Assembly (NCBI RefSeq): GCF_022376445.1
Contig: NW_025955057.1
Location: 1 to 64,000, forward strand
Source of the DNA: Fomitopsis serialis
Taxonomy: Eukaryota; Basidiomycota; Agaricomycetes; Polyporales; Fomitopsidaceae
Length of the DNA stretch: 64,000 nucleotides
Direction of reading: 5' to 3'
Within the stretch, counting starts at the first letter, position 1, and every line of letters starts with the position of its first letter. Shown in pieces: positions 47,732-58,264 of the stretch. Under the pieces are notes generated by a model. It ran no database searches, was not told the DNA's origin, and saw only the letters and a list, made by a program, of their open reading frames with translations. The position numbers and the translations under genes were made by a program.

Positions 47732-50700
47732 TTAGTTTGACCTAGCCGTGTACTTGTCCATAGTCCTACCAATGTAGCAACTCTTCTAAACTGTGCGACT
47801 TTGCCTCTAAGGGTCCTGAACACTGACACTTGAGCTTCGAACATCGGGCGGTTCCCTCGAACGGACGGATAGCGCATCGACCATACTGACTTAGCACACC
47901 GTCATATCGTCCGTAAACCGCGTTTTCGGTGGGTAGGTGAGCTAGGGGCTCATCACCGTCTACCAGTGGGCCCTTGCGGAGCCTCGGTAACATTGGGCCC
48001 ATCGCAACGAACTCGCCGCTCGCCGCATTTGGTGTTGAGTCCCGGAACAGGGATGACACTAATAGTGCCACAGCCACAGACGTCTGGTACTTCTGCCACG
48101 AACTCAAAGATGACAAGGAACCTGAGGCGAAGCCTGAAAACAAGCAACTGTTGCACCAAAAACCCAAGTCCGACTTCATTGGCTGTCAACTGTGCGAGTG
48201 AGTGGACTGTCTGTTCTAATCTTGAGCTGCAACACTCAATCAAATTATAGAAACAAATGGCAGGTGTGGCGAAATACCAATGGGATCACGACTACTGTGC
48301 AACACCATCTTGAGCATGTGCATAGTGACCTATATGCACCGACTGTCAAGACATTAGGGCTCAAGCATGCGACCGACGACCCACGTGCAGCTACAAATTC
48401 AAACAAAGAGAACGAACCGGAGGCATTCTCCATTGACAAGTGGATTGAAAAGCTCGTATGCTTTGTCATTGTTGATGATCAGGTATGCTTCGCTGTGGTG
48501 TTGGTCCGAATTCTGTTCACTGACATGTTTGCAGTCGATCAATATTGTCGAATGCGACACATTTTGTGATCTGCTCCTTTTTGGGCCAGGGCCAGACAAA
48601 CTGACAGATGCTGATATCCCTCATCGCGACAAGCTCAAGGACGAGATTATTAAGGCATACAGGGAAGTGTACAAGAAGATCACTTCCAATGCACAGGTAT
48701 GTTTTATCACTCCGAGTCCCTGATATCTTCAATATCATATACTGACATGTGAACTATTCTAGAATGCTCTCGGACATGTATCATTTACCGCTGACGTCTG
48801 GGATGATCCGACATTTCGTGCGTTCATGGCAGTCACGGTACATTATTGTACTCGAGACGAGAATCTCAGGCTTTGCATCCAATCAGAGCTGTTAGCCTTC
48901 AGGCTCGTCAAAGGCTCCCACGATGGCCGTAATCTCTCCAAAGTCTTCCTCAGTGTGGTCAAGGAGGCAAAACTCAAAAACAAGGTCAGTTTGCACATCT
49001 AATCTCATTCCTCCCGACTCATGCTCATGTCACACTCAGATTGGCTCAATCACGATGGACGGTGCATCAGCAAATAAGAAAAAAATGGAATTCCTACAAG
49101 AGAAGCTCGGTAATGCTGGTATCAAATTTGATGCAGACGGAAACCGTGTCAGGTAATGTTGCTAGTGAGATGCTTAGGTACTAGTACTCCTGAAACTAAT
49201 CAGCCCCTGACAGCTGTTTCCCGCATGCGATCACGCGTGCGAGCCAGGCGATAACAGATGAGTTGGAAAAGAACCCATCCGAGCCTGTTCACACACTTGC
49301 TTCAGCGCCTGGCGTCACGCAAGAGTTCAAGGAATCCTGCGAGCGGTATGTGGATGTGCTCAGGAGCAAGCCAATCAGCAGTGTCCGGACAGTTGTTGTA
49401 GCAGCGCGAAGGTTGGGTCCATGATGTGCAGAGCTCCAGCGCGTCATCAAGATGGGTAACCAATCAAACCTGTGGGGTCCTCTGGAAAACCCAGTTGTAC
49501 TTCCTGAAGTCCAGCTGCTGCATGACGTGGACACACGGTGGTCGGCGATGTACAATATGATAAGCCGCATGCTTATCCTGTATCCTGTGAGTTTCCCTGC
49601 CATTCTCGACACTCCTTGTGCTAATTTTAACCAAGGCTGTCCGCCATCTAATTCAAAATGACACCCTCAGCAACATTAACGACTTGTCAGATGCCGAGTT
49701 TGACGTCTTGGTTGACATCCATCAAGTTTTCGCCGCCCCAAATGCTGCCCAGGAGTTGCTCTCTGCCGAGAAGACCCCTACCCTATCTATGGCACTTCCT
49801 GTCTTCACTGAATTGATGGATGTCTGGACAGAGCAAACAAAGACAATTCCGGAGCTACAACACTACATCGACATCGGAATTGATCGAGTACAGAAGTACG
49901 TCAACATTGCACGGAGCAGTCAAGTCTATGCCCTTGCAATGAGTACGTATCAGCTTGTTCTCACGAAACACAGATTTCTGACTTGTACTTCAGTCATTAA
50001 CCCTACTAGCAAAATGACATGGATCAACGCTCATTGGTCAGCGCAAGAGGCTGTTGATGTGAAGAAGTGGATGGTCGACGCAGTACGTAGTAGTACTCTG
50101 CTCTCGTCTCATTGTCCATACTTACTAATTGATCGTAATTTTATCAGATGACCGCATTCGCTACAGTGCATCGCCATGCGAATGCAAAGAGTAACCCACC
50201 TCCTGCAGGTCCGGTGCCACAGGCAGTATACGCACAGGCTGTGGGTGTACATCGCCTCTGTGCCATCAAGAGCCTGCCTCGGTGATCGAAGACGCTCCCA
50301 GTACTTACATCAGTGACGCCCACCCTTCCAAGTCCTAACCCCATCTCTCATAGCTCTAGCTCGCCATTGGCAGCAGAAACCGCCCTGGACGGTACACACT
50401 CCGAACCGGGACCATTGAGTTCGCCAACTGCTACACCCTCACCCTCACCCAAAGAAGTTGCCGTGCGCGAAGCTGACACCATAAAGCACGATCGTGTCGT
50501 TGCTGAGAACGAGCTCAACCGGTACCTCTCGGTGCCGTCACCCATTACTTCGGAAGATCGCGGCCTTGACCTTGTTGCATGGTGGGAGGTATGTCTCGAT
50601 TACCATCTCTACTACCAATACCTCATTCACGGAGAGAAACTAGGTTAACGAGGGCGAGTACCCCCTCATGTTCTGTGTGGCACTTGATGTATTGCCTGTG

Positions 50701-50967
50701 CAGGCATCTGCTGTGCCCTGCAAACATATGTTTTCTGCGAGCAAGGAGACTATCACTATGCGACGAATCAACCTCTCACCCGAGATGCTTGAGATTCTAC
50801 AGGTACAAAAGTACGACTACAAAGATCATAACCTGCACTTCATGGAGGATGCACTTGCAAATCCCGATGACTACAGTCTGGAGGCACCAACCGAGTCTGC
50901 GGTTCGGGAGCTCTTCAGCTTAGGACGATTCGACGAACTGCGCGATCTATACCGTAACCAGGAATAG

Positions 50968-51985
50968 TGGTGCACGGACTTGGAAACCAGCCCATAACCA
51001 TATATAGTCTTATATTTTGCGGACTTTCTTGGCAGCTTAATGTAACCTAGCTAGTTATCTCAGATTCGGTGGAGCTAGGCTTGACTAATTGATATAGCCG
51101 GTCATAAGCTAGTTATAACCTAACTTCACAAAAGTCGGTTATAGTCGGTTCAAGTCGACTAGAGCCGACCATAGCTGGCAAAGATCTAGTAAAAGGGACC
51201 CGACTCCAACCGTGTAGGCCTTGTACGGTGCTACCCAGACCCTATCCGGATTCACCGCCAGTGTTGGCGGTGAACCGCGGGTTCATCTATGCCCACCGTT
51301 CTCTCGCCCCCTCCCTGCTTGCTCGCTCTCGTGTGTTTTTACCACCCCCTGGCCCTCGCCCGTGCCCTGCCCTTGCCGTGCCCTCCGCCCTCGCCCTCGC
51401 CTACAATCCGCTCGCAATCGCCGCGTGCGTCGTGTTCGCAGTGACCATGTGTCGCGTTCCCGTCTGCTGGCCCTGCCCGCTGTCACTGACCCATCCTCAC
51501 CCACCATCCACCTCTGTGGTCATCACACACGTTCGTCAACCGTGTGCGTGCTGGGCATTGGCCCTGCACGCTCACGGTGGGCGCGTGTTGTATGCCGTGC
51601 CGTGCCGTGACCCCGCCTATTCACCCGCCAATTCGCCCGCTTACCTGCCCGCCTGCTCATTCACCCACCAGTGCATCTGCGTACCTGCCCGACCACTCGC
51701 CAACCCGCCCGTCCACTTACTCACCCGCCGGTTTTTTGGTCTCGCATTCGTGGGCCGTGTCTGCGTGCTGGGCATTGGCCCAGCGCGCTCGCGGCCGTCG
51801 TGTGTCTTGCTGCACAAGCCGCGCCCTGGCCTAATCAGACCGCCGGCTCGCGCACCCACCCGCTTACTCACTCACCTGCTCGTCCGTTCACGCACCCGCC
51901 TGCCTAGTACCTCGCTCGTCTGCTCCTCCGCCCGCCCGTCCACTTGCCCGCTCGTCCGTCTGCTCGTTTGTTCGCCCTCCAGGGA
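50968..51985. repeat. hAT 3' region followed by low-complexity C-rich repeats
   Basis: The first 240 bases are rich in AGTCGGTT/AGCTAGTTA words and probably form the right subterminal region of the first hAT element. From about 51290 to 51980 the sequence is built of degenerate ACCCGCCCGC and CTCACCC-like units. It includes a near-repeat of about 45 bases at about 51545 and 51765 (GCTGGGCATTGGCCC in both). Long open frames here have only Pro/Ala/Leu/Arg composition and are not credible genes. Confidence 0.6.
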
Positions 51986-52265
51986 GGTACTCGCGGAGAC
52001 CACCTAGGGTGATCTGGCTCTTGTCGAAGTTGACACGCCCACGTATCGTGTTGATGACGGACTCGGGTTGCTCCTAATGGTCGAAGTTGCCCTTCATGAT
52101 CTCCGCAAGCTCGATTTCGAGCGTCTCGATGTTGCGCTGGTGTGCCGGCGTCGCGCGCCTGCCCTCCTTGTTCGTGCCCCACAGCTGGTGGATGTGCAGT
52201 TCGCCATTGGAGATGTGCGCGATGTCGTCGTGCTCGAGGTAGAGCATGCATGTCGCACGCTTCAC
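51986..52265 (-). pseudogene. GFA1: Fragment of glutamine:fructose-6-phosphate amidotransferase (GFAT)
   Basis: Minus-strand translation gives LEHDDIAHISNGELHIHQL, then NIETLEIELAEIMKGNFDH, then after a stop [20 protein letters not shown] and [10 protein letters not shown]. These are consecutive segments from the centre of the hexosamine-pathway enzyme GFAT, just before its first sugar-isomerase domain. About seven codons between FDH and EQPESV are missing and a TAG stands at the junction. The match begins and ends abruptly and runs into low-complexity DNA. Only about 90 of some 700 residues are present, so it is a dead gene fragment. Confidence 0.72.
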
Positions 52266-52289
52266 CCTACCTCGAGGCTTCTGACGTCA

Positions 52290-53470
52290 ATTGCAAGGTC
52301 AAAGTCACGACGGAGCGGACAACACTCGCACGTACCGGCATTCCTACAATGTACACGTATGCTTCTACGGCCCAGCCCTCCGCGTCCGCGTATTCGAATG
52401 TCGGCTTGTTCTTGCTCTGGACACACGGTGGCAGGACCAACCCGAGCCGTCGTCATCCGCCAGCCGACGCTCGCACCGGGATGCCCTCCTTCCATCTCCA
52501 GACTCGTCAACCCTCCCGCCGTCGTGTCGGGCGCAGTATTGTGCCCGACCCTATACACTCAACAACCTCCGCACGAATGCCAAGGGCGCATCGACGACTT
52601 GGGCGTGAGGTGAGCACCACGACGAACACATCAACGCAGACACTTACCGGGCGGGAGAGATGGTGACGCGCGGTCTACAGCGCACCGATGCACGGCGAGA
52701 TCAAAGCTCTAGTTCAGGAGTGCACGATCAGGGTCAGAGTGAGGACGAGGCGGACAACGCAAGCATGTACCGGGACGACGCAGCGTTGTGTACAGTCGTA
52801 CACGTACGCTTTGCTCCGCGACGAGCTTCTAGGTCTCTTGCGGACGAAGACGATCTCTGGGAAGATCAGGTCGAGGAAGAGGCGGACGACAGGCACGTAC
52901 CGAACCTGGTGTTCGGTCTACGATGTCCCGCTGTTGCGGCGAGCCTCCCGGCCTCTGGCGGTCGCTGCAGCGCGAGATCAGACTCGGGACGGAGGGAGCG
53001 AAGAACGTCTTACCACAGAGGATCCACGCGTCGCGGACGGAAGACGGCGGCTCTGTCGCGAAGGTGCTGGATGGTGCAAGTGTGTCAGCACTAGGCGACG
53101 ATGGACGCGACTCGAGGCTCACCGGAAGACCGGAAGGTCGACATGTGTAGCACAAGACGCTGCGTCATCTCGGATGCCCTGGGACGCAACGGCAGGCTAC
53201 GACGGGGCGGACAGCGCTCGCACGTACAGGGCGAACGAACGTTGCGTACGATGTACATACGCATCTACGTCCCAACCTCCTGCGTTCACTAACGTACTCG
53301 AATGTTGGCGAAGCGCATTGATGTCCTGCGTCTGGACACACACCGGCAGGACCGTGGTCAACACTGCCCAAGCAGCCGTTATCTGCCAGCCGACACTCAC
53401 CTCGGGAACCCGTCCTTCCATCTCCACACACAAGTCAAGCCTCCCACCGTGTACTCCCTTTTGCGTCAGG
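52290..53470. repeat. Degenerate direct repeats
   Basis: A unit of about 260 bases at 52290-52550 recurs in altered form at about 53195-53470. Both run through GCGGACA...CTCGCACGTAC, a tract with ACGTATGCTTCTAC or ACGCATCTACGTC, GGACACAC, CGCCAGCCGAC or CTGCCAGCCGAC, and CCTTCCATCTCCA. Shorter pieces starting GCGGACRACR recur at about 52750 and 52885. No coding frame is conserved between units. Confidence 0.6.
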
Positions 53471-53825
53471 TTCGACGTCCCGAGCCCGAGGGCGTCTGAC
53501 GCCGTCGACGACGACTAGGGTATGGTGAGAACGATTATCGCAGATGCGTCAGACACGACGAACGGCATGCCATCCTCGGACATGAAGGCGCGCAATTACG
53601 AGCGGACGCGCGACCCTCGGGCACGGGCATCACGTCTAGTACACGGAGGCTGCACTCGCTCAAACATGTTCGGGGTGAAACCCTACTTATTACAGCACAG
53701 TCAGTACGTATTGCGGCTGATAAAACATGTGACGACTAACCTGTGGGTTGCGCGACGTGTCGGCATTCTTCCGGCTCCATTCAAAGCACTGGAGACAATG
53801 CTAGTAGGAACATCGATCCGCTAGT

Positions 53826-54433
53826 TTACTTTCCGGCGCGAGGTTTGGATTTGAACGGCAAGTCGAGGATATCGATGACGACAGCACGGTGGCTCTCAAG
53901 AATAGGCCAAGCTTCAACGAGGGCGACTATCTCGGGACCGTAGACACCCTTGCCGAAGTCCCAGCCGATGCCCCTCACGGTGAAGACGATAGCCGAGGGA
54001 TTCCTGAACCATTGCAGGAAGACGCGACCTCGATGAGTTGCCTCCCATAGGTGGTACAGTCGAGCCGCAAATGGGAAGTATGGAGGGTAACGGTCACGCC
54101 CATCCACTAACTCCTTCTCCACGAGCTTGAACCTATAGTTTCTTGCGAACGCAATGGGCTTCGCTACGACTACGGGGACCATGAAAGCTGGGTTATACAG
54201 TTAGTCAGACGGTACTCGCCAGCCAGACTCCAGGACTTACTCCGACCCCACTCAATTGTGACAAGCCGTGGGTCATCCACGTTGAACCAGTACGTGCAAA
54301 CCGCTATGGTCGAGACGAGGTCGAGAGAACGATGGGTGTCCGCTTTCTGTACCAGACTGAGAGCAAATGCGCGGACAATGATACGGAACTCGACGCGAAT
54401 GCGCTGTTCAAGCATATTGACGACGAGCCCCAT
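53826..54433 (-). CDS. Hypothetical 184-residue protein
   Basis: Exons 54433-54241 and 54187-53826 are joined by a 53-nt intron (GTAAGT donor, CTAACT branch, CCCAG acceptor) in phase. The protein starts MGLVVNMLEQRIRVEFRIIV and contains VCTYWFNVDDPRLVTIEWGR, KPIAFARNYRFKLVEKELVD, YPPYFPFAARLYHLWEATHR and a basic end (FKSKPRAGK). It is rich in aromatic residues and looks folded and soluble. A possible upstream continuation in another frame (to about 54600) would need a frameshift. I do not recognise the family. It sits between a GFAT fragment and a hAT element, so it may be a fragment of a larger host gene. Confidence 0.45.
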
Positions 54434-54984
54434 TCAGGATGTCTGACCATCAGCTTCGCCTGCGTGGTGACGTCGGTCAGCGATAAGTGCGGCAGCTCGA
54501 GAGCCTGAGTTCTGATCCATCCGAGTGGTTCGAGGACCTTTTGAGCACGCGAAATGCAATGGCCACAACACTGTTGTTGTTGCCTAGCTGCGGGACCCAT
54601 GCCACGGCCTTGATCTCCTGGACTTGCTTTGTGTCTGGCGAAGAGATGCCGTGGATGCTTGAGGCAGTAGCGGAGGTTTGGATCTAGTCAGGAGATAGCC
54701 ACGATGGGTGCAGAGTCAACCAAGTCGCGTCCCCAAGTCAATTCATTTAAGCGCCGGATATGCGCACTGCCTAACAACCTCTAGTCGTTGGACAGATGGC
54801 GCCGCAATGCATACGAACATCATTCATTTCATAGCTACTAGCAACACGAGGTGGTTTGCGATACATTCAATGAGACAGCGCGTTACGAGGCAGAGCGATA
54901 CAAGTACAACAACGAGACAACGACGAGACGAGACGACGTCAGACAGCCTTGACCGAGCAACACCACAATGGCGACGCGAAGACG
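54434..54984. other. Spacer between orphan gene and second hAT transposase
   Basis: Contains an extra open frame continuing upstream of the orphan gene (54434-54600) but no supported gene. A run of ACGAGACAACGACGAGACGAGACGACG-like short repeats lies at about 54915-54945. Confidence 0.4.
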
Positions 54985-57947
54985 TTAGATGAGGTCTAGT
55001 AGTTCTTCGAAGGTGAGGTGTCCGTCGGCGCTATAGCCCAACTGGGACAACTCGCTGCGAGCCTGCTCCGCCAGCATCTCCTGCACCCACTCGAAGTCCC
55101 TGAGGTGGTCAGTAAACGACAGGCTACCCCGCCGAACAAGGTACTTCAGCATTTGCAAGGCCTCAATGACGTCCGGGCTGAGGGTGGACCGAGCGTGCCC
55201 CGCGGAGAAGACTCGCCATGACGGAACCGACGTTGCCTGCGTCGGAAGGTAGTCCAACGCGATCCGGAAAATGGTAGGCCACCGAGCCTGCACGGGAGGC
55301 AGCTGAACGAGTGCTTTGAGTCCGCAGAGCATCGGAGCCAGACAAAGAATGTTGACTCACACTCCAGTAAGCGAGAATGTCGGTGAACACCATATTGGTG
55401 CCTCTTTCGAGCCAGGAATGAAATTCGGCCTCGACGATCGCATTGAGGGTGTTGTCGATACGGCCCACAGGCGCCGCCAGAGGCAATCGCTGAGACGCGT
55501 AATCCTTCATCTGCACCGCAAATGTCGTGTCAGTCGGCACACTAGATAGATTGGCGATTTACTTACTCTGTGCTTGACGATGTCGACGGCGTGCTGGTAG
55601 TAGCGCCCGTCCCAGTACTTCCGCGTATGATCGAGCTTGTACTTGGGATGGATGACTAGACAGTGAATTAGTAAGTTGGTCAGAAAAGAGGAAGGGTCAC
55701 GTACACATGCAGAGGATATAGGTATCGGTGAGATCCTTGTGGTTGTAAAACTGTATTGCAACGTCCATCCCCGCCTTGATGATGCTTTGAAGATGCGGCC
55801 TAGCCGCCGCGAGCTTCTCCATATTCTTCATGTAGATCTCGTACTGCGGGGTGAAATCCGCGAGCAACGGTTGGTGCTGTTCAGCCAAAAGCGCCTGAAG
55901 TGTGTGACCGGCCTGGACACAGTCGTCAATACTGTTTATATGCGCTGGCGAACTGACGCACCAAGAGCACGAGGCCCGTCTCTGTCAGTGTCTCAATCTC
56001 GTCGTCGGTGATAACTGGGTACGACCTAACGAAGTCCGGGTTTTGCGCCAAAAAGATCTTGTAGACCTAGATTATTTGGCATTAGTATCTGTGGATAGTG
56101 AGCGAAGAGCACTCACATCTTGCATAGACACAAAACGGAGGATCATGATATATGTACTGTTCCATCGTATCCTGATGTCGATTACCAGAGTCATGTCCTC
56201 GCGGAATAAGTCGAGCTTCGGGGCGTCCGCCGGAAGAGCCGCATTCTTGACCAATGTAGCGGCATTGTACATCGCGACCGACGTCGTCCAAGAGTCGCTG
56301 CGGCTAGGAGACGTACGAACTGCAACGCAGATCTTCCTTGTCTTCGACACTACGGACATCTTCACGACGTCGTCGCGGCGATTGCTTGCTGGCTCGGTGC
56401 TGTCGCCGTCAGGAGGTTGGATTCCCATGTATGTAATCATTGCCTGCGACGAGTTGATTACTCCTTGACCCAAGCAATAGATCTGGTCTTTGCGCGGGTG
56501 GAAGGCGCGACGAGCGAACGGGCCCTCATCGAACTTCTTCTTCAGCTCGGTAATCATGTCGTTATTGCTTGTTTCATAGTCCATCGTGAATCGTCCGACC
56601 TCAAACAATGAATTAGTCGATTACTTATAAGGAGACTGAAGCGGTCACCTTAGATAAGACCCCCGCGCGCTGCAGAACGAAGTAGACGGCGTTCGCGAGG
56701 TTTACCCCTAAGCGATAAGATTAGAATGAGCACTAGGTGTGTAAGTTCGGACTTACCGGTAATGCTCCCTTCGACCTCTCTGAAACCGATAACTGCTGAC
56801 TTAAGCACGATATCCGTAGGCAGTTCTCCCTTGCCAATCCAATGGGCCGTAACGGCGACGTAAGCACGTCCAACTGGTAGCGCATACTGTCAATGATGCG
56901 TTCGCTTGAATCCCAGTGCATGCTCACCCCTAGATGTCCAATCTTCCGACGTGAAGGATACCTGACCGTACGAGTGCTATCCGAAGAGTGAGCAGTAAGT
57001 CATCCGAACATCATGAGATACGCACCTTGAGCTGGTCCTTGAGCTGATGAAATTCACGGTGAGATTCCGCCAAAACTAACGAGTGCATCTCGTTGCGCTT
57101 CGGGATGTCCTCGTCGGCGAAGGAGGGATTGAGCCGCCGCAAGAGATGGCGTAATTCAGGTGTTTCGATCACTGAGATTGGCTGGTGATGCCGTCAATGA
57201 CTGCTTCAAACACCCAGAAAACTCGTACTTACTTGGTCGCTTGCGGCGACCCACTTTACAAGCTGCCTGTGGAGCTCTTCGCGAGAACACTGTGCCACTG
57301 GAAGAGGTTGGTCGATAGTGGTCACCGCCTCCGCAGCCTTTGCTTTGTCCTTGTAGCTCGGCAGCTTGTTGGACCAGCGCCCGGCCTCAGCCAAGCGAGT
57401 GTACTCGTCGCGGTGGTAGCCGTCGAGGTGGCTTCGGAGCACACTGATGCCGGTCACATCTGTATAGACGTAGTTGTGGCAGGTCCACAAGGTCTTGATG
57501 TCAACGCGCCTCTCCGCCGCCTCGGCGACTGCCTCTTGATGTGCTTTTCTGCCGCCCAAGTTAGCAGGATGACTATACTTTAGAGTGTGTCACTTACTCG
57601 CACACAATGCACACGATGACCGGCATCGGTGGTACAATATCAAGGGAAGTGATGGTGCAATGCTTGAAATAGAAATGCAGGTCACTACCCATCATCACGT
57701 TCGCCGGCGTCAAGGCTGGATCGGACTGTGGTCCCGCCCGTAACTGCATGATATGCGCCGACATCGTGGAGGGCGGGTGGATCCGGGTTCCCGGTGAGAG
57801 AATAGGCGGCGCGGCCTTGTCGCTAGTCAACGTCATCAGAGTCGGGGCGGCGACCTCCGAGCTAGACGATAGTTGTTAAGCTCGAAATTTTCGCATTCGG
57901 GAACTGCAGCTGACGCACCTGCCATGACCGGGAGCATGAGTTGTCAT
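54985..57947 (-). CDS. hAT-family transposase, apparently intact
   Basis: A cut-and-paste transposase of roughly 800 residues in about a dozen exons. The start at 57947 uses a 29-nt first exon (MTTHAPGHGS) and a 59-nt intron. Next come an N-terminal disordered region and a BED-type zinc finger (VIVCIVCEK...LRSHLDGYH). The hAT core follows (VSFTSEDWTS, AYVAVTAHWIGKGELPTDIV, FTMDYETSNNDMITELKKKF, IRIRWNSTYIMILRFVSMQD). The dimerisation domain ends the protein (WPTIFRIALDYLPTQATSVP; RVFSAGHARSTLSPDVIEAL). Every exon join checked kept phase and no internal stop was met. The terminal inverted repeats were not located. It is unlike the hAT at 45711-50967 in sequence, so it is a different lineage. 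Confidence 0.78.
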
Positions 57948-58049
57948 CTCTAGTGAAGATAGCAGAAAAGCGGATGCGACTTGAGCTGAAACGGATCCCC
58001 TCGTGTTTTATGGTTGAAAAGTGTTCTTCTATTCCGGGCCGTGTCCGTG

Positions 58050-58167
58050 GTCAGGATTAATGTCGGAAGATGAGCTCACCGCGCATTCGATGATCCTCCT
58101 GCAGATCATCCATATTTATGATCGGAAGCTAAGCTCACCGTGTCTTCAATGGTCCTCCTGCAGATCA
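58050..58167. repeat. Two tandem copies of a 59-bp unit
   Basis: 58050-58108 and 58109-58167 are related direct repeats. The best-conserved part is AGCTCACCG, then a variable patch, then GTCCTCCTGCAGATCA (ATCCTCCTGCAGATCA in the first unit). They lie just upstream of the second hAT gene and just beyond the end of the PRP8 fragment. Confidence 0.7.
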
Positions 58168-58264
58168 AGAACGAGGGATCTGATCGCCTGCAGTTCTGCA
58201 TTCGCAATGCTCACCTGTGTGGTCTGGTATTTACTCCGTTATCCTATCGCGTCTTATCAGCAGT

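Larger units (their letters stand above)
46350..47963 (+). mobile_element. 1.6-kb element inserted in the hAT coding sequence
   Basis: CAGTGG stands on both sides (46344-46349 and 47964-47969). Dropping the element and one CAGTGG joins the hAT frame exactly (VRSSS then GPLRSLGNIGPIA). Inside are a run of GACT/GAAC repeats, one two-exon gene, and a 230-base tail. No LTRs, terminal inverted repeats or poly(A) were found by eye, so the class is open. Confidence 0.7.
45711..50967 (+). pseudogene. hAT-family transposase, inactivated and interrupted by a second element
   Basis: Starts MPDCTCGNPLDCRC with a Ser/Pro/Tyr-rich N terminus. A BED-type zinc finger follows (FIGCQLC, then HHLEHVHSDLY after a 50-nt intron), then the catalytic core (SFTADVWDDPTFRAFMAVTV, ITMDGASANKKKMEFL, LLHDVDTRWSAMYNMISRML). 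It ends with the hAT dimerisation region (DLVAWWEVNEGEYPLMFCVA; MRRINLSPEMLEILQVQK). Three lesions are visible: a frame change near 46200, a 1.6-kb insertion at 46350-47963, and an in-frame TGA at 49422-49424 where an Arg CGA is expected (GP-stop-CAELQRVIKMG). Introns are otherwise canonical. It cannot make a full transposase. Confidence 0.82.

Noticed and set aside
45141..51215. Terminal inverted repeats and an 8-bp target duplication for the first hAT element
   Set aside because: Both edges are rich in similar words, and GGAGTCG occurs near each end in inverted sense, but no convincing matched ends or 8-bp duplication could be fixed by eye.
51228..52007. 259-residue plus-strand open frame
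   Set aside because: Made of degenerate C-rich repeats, so it stays open by composition only and has no domain.
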